NCBI RefSeq assembly: GCF_943734655.1
Contig: NC_071354.1
Location: forward strand, 4,437,001-4,501,000
DNA length: 64,000 nucleotides
Direction: 5' to 3'
Origin: Sabethes cyaneus
Lineage: Eukaryota; Arthropoda; Insecta; Diptera; Culicidae
Shown: positions 1-11,800 of the stretch, in pieces
How the letters are laid out: each line of letters begins with the position of its first letter
Numbering within the stretch: position 1 is the stretch's first letter
Made by a program: the position numbers and the translations under genes
Notes under the pieces: generated by a model
The model's input: the letters and a program-made list of their open reading frames with translations, nothing else
Told to the model about the DNA's origin: nothing
The model's database searches: none

Positions 1-410
1 AGGGCGGGGGACAAAAACTTTAAAAATAATTTGCAATGGCCTAATGTAAATTTGACAAAAAGGATGTCCAGTTGTTTCAGTCACTCTTGTATCGAAGATA
101 GGATTAAGGTTCCTCCGGGATGGGTATAAATAGCTCGGGTTCCCGGGTTAAATCAATAAACTTGAGTCATTTGACTGCATTGATTTAGAGAGCGTACTGA
201 CCGGATATCTCCGGAAAGCTAGCGCTTACTCTAGTCAACACAATCAGTTTATATTCTTCATTACAAAACTCAAATGATGACTGTCTCAAAATGATTCTGC
301 GTTCCGTTCTAAGTCGATGTCGTTTCGCCTGTTTTTCTCGACATACGCATTGTGTAGTTTCCGTAATCAACAAATAAGAATTGTATAATTCCGTTCTCCG
401 CCTAAGTATT
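1..410 (+). mobile_element. possible solo LTR or LTR fragment
   Basis: A TATA-like box (TATAAA at 125-130) is followed 25 bases later by AATAAA (155-160). This compact promoter-plus-polyadenylation layout is typical of insect retrovirus-like LTRs. No gag, pol, primer-binding site or second LTR is visible, so it could equally be chance. Weak call. Confidence 0.25.
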
Positions 411-414
411 TTAT

Positions 415-980
415 ATTAGATTAGATTAGATTCTAAACATCTTCAATTGATTTGGTTCTAACAGACCAAAGCCATGCAACATGTCCTGCCCAACGTATCC
501 GTACAGCTTTAACCACTTTCTGAATACTCGGTTCGCCGTAGAGACGCGCGAGCTCGTGGTTCATTCTTCGCCTCCATACACCGTTCGCTTACACTCCGCC
601 AAAGATAGTTCTTAGCACCCGCCGTTCGAAAACTCCGAGTGCTCGTAGGTCCTCTTCTAGCAGTGTCCACGTTTCGTACCCGTAGAGGACAACCGGTCTA
701 ATTAGCGTTTTGTACAGTGTGCACTTTGTACGGGGGCTCAGATTGTTGTTTGTGGAGTCCGTAGTAGACCCGACTTCCGCTGATAATACACCTTTTAATC
801 TCACGGCTGGTATTGTTGTCCTCTGTTGCCAGTGAGCCAAGGTATACGAAATCGTCGACTACCTCGAACTCATCCCCGTCGATTACCACGGTATTGCCCA
901 AGCGTGCCCTGTCGCGCTCGGTCCCGCCTGCCAGCATATACTTCGTTTTAGACGTATTTATCTTCTCCTAGTCGAAGTCC
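415..980 (-). mobile_element. RTE-like non-LTR retrotransposon, 3' end fragment
   Basis: The minus strand encodes the end of an RTE-type reverse transcriptase ORF in broken frames. It contains the signature VVIDGDEFEVVDDFVYLGSL, then EIKRCIISGSR, and further on the ENGVWRRRMNHEL-type tail. The same segment occurs on the plus strand at 33960-34612, so the two are copies of one family. Frames shift near 840 and 700, so it is dead. A short ATTAG-type repeat at 413-432 may be its 3' tail. Confidence 0.75.
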
Positions 981-1944
981 CTTGCGAGATTCGAATGGGT
1001 CCGACAATCCACTCGAGATTCTCACACAGCTCTGGATGCCATCCATCGTAGCCATTATAAGTCTAGTAAACTTACCAGGAATGCCGTTTTCGTCCAAAAT
1101 TTTCCAATGCTCTTCAAGGTCTATTCCTGCAAAAAAAGGTGGCGATCACAATCTCTTAACAAATTAACAAAAGGCTCAAAGACTTGCTCAGTAGTTTGAA
1201 AATATTCATAATTTTAATTTGAATGGCGGCCGGAACCAGGTTTCCGTTCGACGCTATCAACTTTCTTTAGAAGGTGGATTACGTTGTAAATGTCGGATGG
1301 CTATACAGTGTACCCCCGTTCGTTTGAACGATTCATCATGCAAACTAACGGGGTTCGTTTTTAATTTGAACAACCAGCAACCCTAAATATGCTGAAACTT
1401 GTATGAACTGGCCGCCCTGCTCTTCATTATTGTTTTGGTGGTTTGATTTAGTCTCGTTTAATTGGTAGTTGCAAGCAGCGAATATGTTATTCTCCGATTG
1501 GATTTCTATCGTAATCGTTGGGAAACAAAATGTGAAACTGATTAAACTAGGATTAAACACGCTACATCAGTACAAACGAATCGTGTTTACGTGCATTGTC
1601 TGCGAAGGCAGATGATGTCATATTGAGAATGACATTTGAACCATTTTTAATTTGCAAAGTACGAACAAACATCGAGCGTAGTTGCTTACATACCAATTGG
1701 TAACGTTGTCTATTTTTTGTACATAACAGAGTTGCTACGATTATTGGCGATGCATAGTTGAATTAACCAGGTGGCAGAGTGATCGTTTGAAAAATTGCTA
1801 AAATCAGTTCAGTATTTTTTTATGCATACGTTATTCGACTTTTTTTCTCTGGTCATCAGCAAGCGCGAGGCTTCGTGCGACCGAACAGGTATGCCGGCCC
1901 AAACGCCGGCTCTGTTGTAGATAGTTACTACTTCTACAAATACT
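981..1944. other. intergenic, nothing recognised
   Basis: AT-rich sequence between the RTE fragment and a hAT-like element. Only short open frames are present and none resembles a known family. Confidence 0.5.
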
Positions 1945-3272
1945 CCTTACACTAAAGTGACCAGATTTTTTTGGATGAATGCGGGAAATATTGAATGGCT
2001 TATTTGCTAAATCGGTTCGGTAGTAAAGATGGGATCATTTAGAAATTAGGCACTTCATTTTGGCGATAGCGGCGCTGCCAGCGGCCGTGGATGCTAACTT
2101 TTGGTAGCGTTGTGTTATTTGTAAACAGTTATGCTCGGTATATTTTTTTCGCAGATTTAAGGTAACATGGTTTCGGGATATTCATCATGTAGGAGGAGAA
2201 ATGAAAGTAATTATGTGCGGTCACCTGCAGAATGCATCAGCGTCGGCTCGGGAACTGGCGGATTATCCTAAAGGAGCTGTGGTATGAGTAATTGAAGGGT
2301 GCAAGGAAACTCTCAGGGCTGTCCGCAAGGCGCAGGCCAGCCGTTGGAGTTGAACTCTTGATCGTCAACTGCCGTTGAGGGTCATTCGGAAAGTCAAGGC
2401 TGACCTCAGCATCACGGCTTGTGCTTTGGCGAAAAAACTGAATACTAACCGCTGTACTGTACGGCGAATCTGTCTCGGAATGGCTGCAAGAGTGGATCCC
2501 AACAAAAGCCTCAAACAATTAACAAAGGCTAGAATCCGGTCACGCGGGCCGTGCGGCCGGGTGGTGCCGAAACGCGATGCATGTATCTGACTCGATAATG
2601 AATAAGGTTCAGAGAAGGCCGGTTTTAGTCAAACCTTGGGGTTAAATTCTTCATGCTCTGGCTCGCGGTAGGGTTTGAAGCAGATTCGAGATTATGGTTT
2701 TTGGGATCGGTTCATAATAAAAGATCATGACTTGGCACGGAATCTATTTCATTGGCATCCGTGTGAAAACCAGTATTTTATCACGAATAAGAATTCGGAG
2801 ATACACAGGGCTAGGTGCCTCAACAGGTGGATTTTGCCCTTCGTTAAGTCACATGATAGCCTGCCGCAGTTTCAGCATGCATGCTACAATGGACAATGGA
2901 CTTCAGTTCCTTTTAAAAGAGCAGATTGCACTAGATTGTCCCCGGGTTTGTCTAGTATTGAAATATTGGGGGATATGAAACGAAAGCTGAAGATGAAGAG
3001 AACAGTCACCAGCGACATTGATCAGATGAGGAGCTCGAGGTGCCGGCTGGGCTGGCCGTGACTGGGGAGGGTGTGCACCGGCTGATGAACGGTGTCAGCA
3101 GTAGGTTTTTTCATGCAATGTAACAATTTCCTGTTTCATCTTTAGAAACTTTTTCGATTAAAAAATCAAGCAATGCGGGACATTTTCCGGGACACTTAGA
3201 AATCCGGGACAAGCCATCCAAATCCGGGACAGTCCCGCATAATCCGGGACGTCTGGTCAGCCTACCTTACAC
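1945..3272. mobile_element. hAT-like element with 8 bp target duplication
   Basis: The octamer CCTTACAC occurs at 1945-1952 and again at 3265-3272. Just inside lie inverted ends: TAAAGTGACCAGA on the left, and TCTGGTCAGCCTA on the right, which reads TAGGCTGACCAGA in reverse. An 8 bp target duplication with a TAgggTGACCAG-type end fits the hAT superfamily. The right end carries several GGGAC/CCGGGAC repeats (3176-3250). No hAT transposase is visible, and the centre is occupied by a mariner relic, so it is a non-autonomous copy that was invaded later. Confidence 0.6.
2235..3061 (+). pseudogene. Tc1/mariner (ITmD37-type) transposase relic
   Basis: Broken frames match the mosquito ITmD37 branch of the Tc1/mariner transposases. 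The paired helix-turn-helix region is at 2375-2545 (ADLSITACALAKKLNTNRCT), followed by the start of the catalytic core near 2560-2605 (RDACI then LDNE). The segment just after the third catalytic position lies at 2920-3055 (a degenerate PIEKFWAIVKRKLKK-like stretch). The middle of the core is deleted or scrambled and several stops interrupt it. It lies inside the hAT-like element bounded by CCTTACAC repeats. Confidence 0.65.
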
Positions 3273-4805
3273 CCTTTTTCAAATTTAGCTTGGTTGAGGT
3301 GCAGTAATCAAAAGAACAAAATTGATGCGAAAGGTGCATGCCAAGCATGATCCGGGATACGTTACTGACCGAACGAAGTATAAAATTCTTATCCATGAAT
3401 TTGTCCAAAAACCGACATGTAGCGCGTTACATCATTCATATAACGTAAATCAATGTAAGAACTATCTTGCGATCACCGTTCTTAAGGAGGGGGACCCTAC
3501 TCTGGAAAGTCGGAAAAATTGATTTTTTTTTGCATTTTAGAGAGGCTTCTACCTTCTGAAAATTCATGCCAAAAGGATTCTTATTCTTATTCTTATTTTT
3601 TCTGGATGATTTTTCGGCGTTGCAGTCGTTTGATAGCAGCTAAAACGAAGTTTTGCTTCTAAAACTCCGACGTTTTGGAGATTTTATTTCACCTTTATCA
3701 AGGAAAATTATTATTAATACCAACACAGCCACAATAAAGGATTCCTGGAAATTTTTTTAATTATTTCTAATTATAGAAATACTTCAAATTATTTTCTTGT
3801 CAGTATTATCATTTGCAAAATACCAGAGATATATTGCAAATGTTCAATTGGCCAGGCCAACTGTGAAGTATTGCCGCAAAGACGATTATAAGAAATAAAT
3901 CTTGTGTGTATAAGTTATTCATACATAGATGCATTTCAAAATCAATAGGAGAAGAAGATACGCGGACGTCTCGTACCAACCGAACCATTTATGGCCGCGG
4001 GTTGCTTCGATCATTCGAGTTTTCGTGTAATCAAACTTCCGCACGAAAACTTGATTTTTTACATTACGCGCACCGATAACCGATCTGAAATAATTGTGGT
4101 AAATAGTCGAATTTCGGACCGTTTTCTCGCTTTACGACACGTGTTTTCTAGATTAAAATATATTCACTCCTCTTCGGTACACTGTCGAGTTTCGAATCGA
4201 TTTTTTTAATATCTGAACTCATGGAAAAACTACAACAAAAAGTGTGGGATCACCTCAAGGGAAGTGCTTCACTCGAAACCATGTTTTTTCAGCTGGCGGT
4301 ACGTGTGTCTCAGAATCTTGTGAACCAATTTGGCAGACATTTTTTCATCATGTAAAAATGAATTATCGAAATTGTTACGAAACTGTTTTTGGATATCACA
4401 ATTTTTCCATTTTTATGAACTCTCAATTGGCGATTTTTGATGAAAAAACACCTTTCTTTTGGAATAATTGCCGCAATTTTGGTAGTTTTTCGAATTTTCA
4501 AAAATCACTGCGTAACAAATTAGATAACTATAGCTTCAAAATCATCATTCAAATCCGTTCTCTGATACTAAGTTGGTTGTCAGAACATACCGCCAGTAAG
4601 GAACTATTTTCTAGAGAGCATCTACGTGTCCAGTTGCCAACAGCTTAATAATCACTATTTTGGCATTCAAAAAATACAAAATAAATCTTCAAATATACCT
4701 TAACCAATAACCAAAATACCCCAACAATTAACTTTAATACCAACATCTAAAAAATATTTACGAAAATCTATTATTTTTCGGTCTTCAAGAGTACTATAGG
4801 GTCCC
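3273..4805. other. intergenic, no gene supported
   Basis: AT-rich sequence with poly-T runs. The longest open frame (4244-4648, 134 codons) has no recognisable domain or codon signal and ends in AT-rich sequence; I treat it as chance. A short TTATTC tandem run lies at 3578-3598. Confidence 0.5.
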
Positions 4806-5062
4806 CCTTAATGTCGCCTACAAAGTGCTTTACCAAATCGTTTTCCACCGATTATCACTAACTATGAACAGATTTGTGGTTCAGGTTCAGATCAGGTTGG
4901 TTTCGTTGAAGGCAGGTCAACGACAGCCTAAATATTTACACTGCGGCAGATCCTCCAAAATGACCGTGAACTTCAAAGCCGCATATGATACCATCGTCCA
5001 AAAAGTGCTATGGAAAATGATGAACGAGAACGGCTTCTCCGAGAACCTGATCAATTTGTAGT
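4806..5062 (+). mobile_element. RTE-like reverse transcriptase fragment
   Basis: A short stretch resembles the palm of RTE-type reverse transcriptase: a FHRLSLTMNRFVV block, then VNFKAAYDTIVQKVLWKMM, which matches the usual VDFKAAYDS-x-KRNELW motif around the first catalytic aspartate. The D is replaced by N in this copy. Both flanks are unrelated, so it is an isolated fragment. Confidence 0.65.
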
Positions 5063-5099
5063 ATAATAACTATCACTGTTTTCAGTTTGCAAGTTTGTT

Positions 5100-6010
5100 T
5101 TAAATTTTAGCAGGTTTAGGAGTCGTGATAATCATGGATACAAAAAGGGAACTTGTAGTAAGTCTGCATTTGAAAAATTTTCGAGAGTGTGGCCACTCGA
5201 AATAAATGAACCGTTTTTGTACCATCAAGTGATACAAGGAAACCGGTTCATGGAAAATACTCCCTCAAACCTGACCGTAAATGTACTCTAAGGACACCGG
5301 AAGCCATCGAACGAGTAAGAGAGCGAATTAGACGGAAACCAGATCAGTCTGGACGGAAGATTGTAAAGCAACTGGGAATTTCGCAGTCAACCATGAAGAA
5401 TATTTTGAAAGACGATCTTCGATTGATTGCATATAAAAAACACCGGGTGCACGATTTGACTGAAAAGCAGAAGGTTGCAAGAGTCGAAAGATGTCGACAG
5501 CTGCTTAAGCGGGACGGTGATTGTGAAATTCTGTTTTCGGTTGAAAAAATGTTCCTGCTATAGGACTACCACTACCAATCAAATGATCGAAAATATGCAG
5601 CACATCTTTCTGATGGCTATTCAAAGGTTCCAGGATGTTCCCAGGGTAATGGTATGGCGCACGCACCATACTGCTTTCAACAAGATTCTGCACCGTCTCA
5701 CCAGGCAAAAGCTACACATGTTTGGTATGAGGACAATTTTCCGGATTTTATTTCTTCGAAAGAGTGACCTGCCGCTTCGCCTTATTCAAATCCTCTCAAC
5801 TTCTATGCCTGGAGTTACATGTTATGCAACCTAGGAAGCACCAAAGGATTGACTGTACTGTAGATAGCTTTAAGTAACGTTTTTAGAAGATTTGGGATCA
5901 ACTGCCATCTCGAAGTCCAAGGAATTGGAGAGCTGCAGTCTACAATCGAGCCGATTAGAGAAATTTTGTTGAAATTAAGGAAAAACTTTTTCACGATTGA
6001 ATTCCACTAC
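5100..6010 (+). pseudogene. Tc1/mariner-like transposase relic
   Basis: An N-terminal helix-turn-helix region lies at 5285-5510 (VRERIRRKPDQSGRKIVKQL, ending near KRDG). The catalytic region at 5535-5825 contains FQQDSAPSHQAKATHVW and a degraded version of the WPPxSPDLNPLDFxLW motif. Frameshifts at about 5520 and 5560 and a stop inside the last motif inactivate it. The likely start is the ATG near 5134. It is a different lineage from the relic at 2235-3061, because the FQQDxAPSH motif and helix-turn-helix sequence differ. Confidence 0.65.
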
Positions 6011-7690
6011 ATATTTATTTTATTACTAATACGGCTTTATCAGTGTCTGTTAATCTATAGCAACTTTAGAGCTTATATAGATAAGTTGATGCTTAAAATT
6101 ACGTAATCTATGTTGTCATTGAAGAAGATATACTCCACCGCTTGTGTGGTAGACCCTTCTCGGTCTCGCAATATGGGTAACTGATTTCATAAATCCCTGA
6201 TTTTCTATGTTCCCTAATCGGGTCTCTTTAGTTAGTTCCTTTTAAGCTGGTTATTTCCGCTGGTGTAGACGAGGTCGATTCCGATTTTTTTTATTTTTCG
6301 ACGAAGAGGGCGTGTTATGTTTTCGTCGTACTCTCCTGCTACTCTCTTTTGTTCTGGTGGTGCTGGCGTTAGTGTTGTTTATATTTTTTTTGCATTTTCC
6401 CTTCTTTTCTTGGGCAGAATAGCTTGGATGGTCCTTTCTTGGTATCCGTTCAGTTTTGCTGTTTTTTTATATGTATTCCATTTTTGGTTCCCTAGCTCAT
6501 ATTGACAAATGATTTAAAGGCAGATACCTTTCCTGTGTTTGCACATACAAAAAAATGTCGACAAAAAAGTAATTAAAATGAATGATGAATAATGAAACAA
6601 ATAAAATAATTTAAAAAAAACAAATATTCATTGAAATCGAAGGGAGCCGAAACAGAATCAACCGAACTTAACGAGGGAATCGCTAAAATCAGTTCACTGC
6701 TCGGGTCACTGAAAACAGAGAGTGCGGTCAGCTCACCGCTCCCGCAGAAGAAATTGTTTCCTGATATGCCGTACACGTCGAGCCTACCTACACAAACTGC
6801 TAAGTGTGTGAAAATAAAATGAAAGTAAATAAATCGCGGCTCAAACTAACGACTGTACGGTGTACTAGCGGGTAGCTTCAAGTTGCATTTTATCGTTGTA
6901 TTGACTATTTGCTCAATTAAGCCATTCAATCAAATTACAGAGACAAATGTTTGTAGTGGGTTGATGATTTGCAAACCGGTTATCGATATTCCTATATGTT
7001 TGATCGGCAATTTACGAATGTAGAGCAAGTACAAGGACATTTTTAAACTTTTGTAGTTTAACTTAAACTAAGCTCACGAAATAAGGTAGCTTTAAGGACT
7101 TTTTTTCCGTACACAAATCGGAATTTACAACTAAACCTATTACGGAAAAGTGCGTACCGATAATATTTTCTCCTTCGATGATAATCCGTACACTTTCATT
7201 CCGAAGTGTCGCAGATAAAAAAAAACGTATAACAATGTAACTTTCAATTTCACGCTAAATGGTGATAGCCACAGCCAGGCAAGCAGATAAATGCGTATTC
7301 AGGTGGAGAGTAAAAACGAGTAAAAACTGACCGCACAACGAGATGATAGTGGATAAATGCCATCACACAATCAGAGAGATCATCCAGAGGATCTGCCAAC
7401 GACTCGACGTTTTGCGCTTTCGCTTTGTGCTGCCGTTTTTTAGCTCTCATCGGCGGAATTTCAAGTTCACGTTTATGTTTGTTTTGTTTAAATTATCATT
7501 ATAGGCATCAAAAAAACGCCAGCAGCGATGGTATCTATCCCTTTGTTTTACCCAGATGGAGGCGTTCGTGGGAAGAATTATTAAGTGATTTCGACACTTT
7601 CTCCCGAAAGTCCCAATTTCATTGTTTCTGGCTGTGAACGGGCTATCAGGTCAGTTCAGTAGCAACGTATACGATACAACACGAGTAAGA
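6011..7690. other. intergenic, no gene supported
   Basis: Contains a T-rich stretch (6270-6490) and a 60-codon open frame at 6631-6822 rich in Ser, Glu and Lys. That frame could be a scrap of a retrotransposon ORF1, but nothing identifies it. No RNA gene or repeat boundary recognised. Confidence 0.45.
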
Positions 7691-8896
7691 GGTCAAATAA
7701 TCCATACAAAAATATATTTACAATAACAGATTTCTATCACTATGAAAAAAAATACAGAAATAAAGGGCAAATTTACACTTGCAATACAGCATTTTAGTCC
7801 ACTTGATTTGATTAAAGGTTCACTTCCTACTCCCCAGTGCATTCTTCCCGTTTTTGGTACTTCGTTTGCTTTTGTTGTGCTTTTTCGACTTACGACATTG
7901 ATGGCGCCACCTGCGGAGGCCCTCGTCGCAACCGTTTGCAGATTCGAATCCGCGCTGTGGTGGTGACTTACAATTTGTCAACTTTGAGGACACGATAGCA
8001 CTGCGTAATCGGGGCAAACGGTACCGGCTGTCGCTTGTCTGCCTATGGCTAAACGCAGCGTTGTTATTAAAATCGAAAGCACACCAGCTGGAAAGAGCAA
8101 TTTCTGGCGACGTCCTGTCGATAAAAGAAAAGAAGAACGGGAAAAATACAGGTGGGAAGCAGTTGGTTAACCGTCGGCAAGGTTCACTCTTTGCTGGCTC
8201 GATTGAACTGCCGCTTTAGCTGTTTTATGTGTTTGTATGTTGGTATGCACTTTATCTTCATTCTAGATTTTTCAGCACGATTATTCTTAGTTGGAAATTT
8301 GTTAATTAATGCCTAAAAACTAACTCTCACAGTTTTTGCTTGTTTGTTACTTTACCTCTTAACCTTATACAGTAGAGTCGTAGGGAAGTTAAGCGCGTAT
8401 TTGTGAAACTGTTACTTAAACTGTGTGGTAGATTTCTGCCTAGGTCGAACAGTTGCCTGTACGACCGCGAGAAAGGGATAAGTTGTCTGTAATTTGTTAG
8501 CAGTCCTAGTTCTTCTCAAACTGTAAAACCTAAGCGACTAAAGCTATGACATGCTTAAGAATATAGTTTCGTTTAATACCGAAACAAACGCGTTTGACAA
8601 AAAAAAACATGTTGACTCTGTTCAGTAAATTATTCCAAAGAGCTAACATTAGAAGATTGTGACGGTAAAATATCCACTCCTAAACGTAACTAACGTCGCT
8701 CACACTCGGCTTGACATAAACTTGTTGCTCTTGACTGTACAATAGAATACACCAAAAACATGGAACCAACACAAAATGAACATACAGAAAATACAAAAAG
8801 AGAGCAATACAAGCTCTCTTACAAAAACGCGCGTGCACTTTTGCAATATTTTATGTTCAAATACAAAATAAAACACCGTCCCCTTTCACAGTGGGC
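7691..8896. other. 3' flank / probable 3' UTR of the RBM33-like gene
   Basis: Lies directly downstream of the stop codon of the minus-strand RE-rich gene. No open frame of note and no transposon signature. Part of it is expected to be 3' UTR, but I cannot place the cleavage site. Confidence 0.4.
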
Positions 8897-11800
8897 TCAA
8901 TTATCCTTGACTAACCTTTGCAATTTGCGCTTGTCCGCCTCATTGACACCTATCCGCTTATCTAGTCTATCAAATACTCTCAATTTCTTAGCCGGTGGCT
9001 TGTCCCGGTCGCTGTGCCTCGACTCGCCGGATACCGGTTTCAGTACGATCCTTCGGCTGCTAGAACCGAAACCACTGTCACCGCCGCCCCCTCGATTACT
9101 ACCGCCGCCACCACCACTGGTGCTACTGCTGCTGGTCGTATTAACCGGAGGTTTCTCTCTGGGCGGCGAAGGGGTCGGTTCCCGCAGTAGCTCCTCTTCG
9201 TACTCATCAAGGAACAGGTCCAGCTCGTCCCGGTTATCGATAATTTTGCGCTTGGGAGGACTGGGAGTAAGAGATGCCGCTGCCACCGGAGCTGGCGGCT
9301 GCGATGGCACCTTTTGCTTCGCAGAATCGTTATCGGTGTGGGCAGCCGACGTCGACGATGATTTCTTGCTGTGCTCGCTTGGCAGTGACGACTTCTTGTT
9401 CGATGACGACGACGATGACTCGTGGTTGGACGAAGAATGCCTCTCGGAGGGTGGCTTATCCGAGGCAGACGAAGAGTCCGATTTCTTCTTCAACGAGATA
9501 ATCTTTTTCTCGGTTACAACGATCGGGGTAAATTTAGGCGCAGGCTCTTCGGATTTTCGGTCCTGGGGAGAAAAAGGAAATTTTTTATATTTAGAAACTT
9601 AACTCGCAAATAATTTATGTTCTTCCTCTTACCGATGGCTTGCTTCGTTTAGTTCCCTCAGCATTAGCAGCTTGCTTACGGCGCATCTCTTTATCCCTGA
9701 GAATTTTCTCCCGAATAGCCTTCTGCTTTTCGATTTCTAACCGATACGCCTTAATTTCCGGATCTTCGTCATCGTCTTTTTTCTATGAACAACACAAAAT
9801 TAATATTATTAATCACACATATCCATTCTTCGTCAAGCTTAGCACTCTACTTACGTCATTGTTCCGTTGGTTTTCCCCATAGTCGCTGCTCTTTCGCCGT
9901 TTCGGATACCGGCTGTCGTCGTCCCGATCGCGACTGCCGTGCCGCCGCGGGGGAAAGTTCCGTCTTGTTCCCCTATTCGAGTCCCTGTCGCGACTAGCCG
10001 CCCGATGCCTTCGCGGCGATCGAGATCGCTCCCGGGAACGATCCCGATGCTCCCGGTCACGGTCCCTTTCGCGGTCCCGCTCGCGGTCACGTTCCCTTGA
10101 GCGACCACGCTCACGCTCGCGATCGCGGTCCCGTTCACGTTCCCTTTCCCGTTCACGTTCACGTTCTCGTTCACGCTCACGGTCTCGGTCACGATCCCGG
10201 TCGCGTTCGCGGTCCCGTTCCCGCGAGGGTGACCTTTCGAAGCGGCGTTTCTCCACTTCGATACGATTTTTGTTGATGAACTCTTCCTGCTGGCGCAGCA
10301 ACTCCTCGTCACTGACCTGAGAGTTGTTGATACTGGCCAAAAATTGTTGACTGTTGAGCGCATCGCGCATCATTTGACCTGTAATGAAAGAGAGGGTTGG
10401 GTTGAGTTTTGGTGCAGGCAGGTTTGATAATAACACAGGACAAAGTCCGGTAACTGAGAGCACTATTATACTGCCGCTACTCACAGAACTGTCCCATTTT
10501 CTATGGAGTTTCCTATATACATGGGACTGATATGCGAGTAGCGGCAGTATAGTGCCGGCTGAAATGAATTTCGGATGAAAGCTGGGGGACGATTAATGAG
10601 CGGATAGATAAACCATAGCTGTTACGACAAACTTGAAAATTTCCCAAACTTTGTTGAAGTCAGTGTTTCCCTCCATTAGACATATTCCACGCACTTGTAC
10701 ACCAAGAAATCGGTATTTGAAACTGCATATTTCAACTCATATTATACTAGATATGAACCAGTGATTATTAAACTACAAAGGAAACGTAATTCTCAACACA
10801 ATCAACATACAGAACGTTTAATTATTAACACACTGAAGTGTACACATATTAAAACATGGTGGACAAAGCGGTATTTCTACGATGGTGTCCCGTTACGGAA
10901 TGTAACTTGTGATTTTACAAAAGTGATGCAAATAAAAATTGCATCAAGTTTTTATTACTCATAGTTGTCTAACTAAAGTTTTTTTAAGTTAAAAAAAACT
11001 TCGTTATTTTTTAGGAGGCGGTAAATCTCTCTTAGGGGACTTAGGAAAATGTCATGCTGATCAATTAGAATCAATAGCTTTTATGACTAACAATAATAAG
11101 TCAGACGGACAAATCAGCTGGTGTCGACTAAGGCTCGAAGATATGTTAGAAAAGGCATAGAAACCACTATGTCCTTATTTTCAACATTTCTCATAACATT
11201 CTAGCGTTTGTATATGATCTTCGCTTTTGGAGTCTTAAGAACCACATATTGAATTTGTTTGGAAATGACGATATGAAAAACGTGTTCAGAATAGATTTTT
11301 TGGCATTTTGATATTAATATCACAACATTCTAGAGCTATCATTTTTTTAAAACAAGAATTCAGGTAAATTGCAAAAAAATATTGCGCGAATTTTCCCTTT
11401 TTTACTTTTGAAGAAAAAGGTCATCTACAGCAAAATGAGTTTTCTATGAGTGATTTAAATGTTTCACCTCAGTTCTATAATATATCTTAATTGAAAATAA
11501 CTATAACTGGGTAGAGCGGTAGATATGAAAACGAAAAAGAGAGATTAGATTAATTTCTATCTGGCACTGCTCCGAATAAATATTTTTGCATCAAAATCAA
11601 AACTTTAGCTTCTTTTGAGTGTACTGTCATGAAACAGAGTGTCTAATGGGACTGCATGGCGAACAGTTAGGTTTTGTTACCGCGTATGTTGTAGATACTT
11701 TTTCGGTGTGTTGCAACGCGAGTGGAAGTGATTGCTAGTGTGCCAAATGAAGAATAGTGATCAATTTCATCGTAGAGAATGAAGAATGCCATATACTCCT

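Noticed and set aside
4244..4648. 134-codon open frame starting MGSPQGKCF
   Set aside because: The GSPQG string recalls reverse transcriptases, but no flanking motif follows and the rest is Phe/Asn-rich, as expected from AT-rich DNA.
6631..6822. 63-codon open frame as a small gene
   Set aside because: It could be a retrotransposon ORF1 scrap; no start context, splice sites or family match support a host gene.
8760..9602. 280-codon plus-strand open frame
   Set aside because: It is the antisense shadow of the last exon of the minus-strand RBM33-like gene; its Ser/Pro/Asp runs mirror that exon's repeats.
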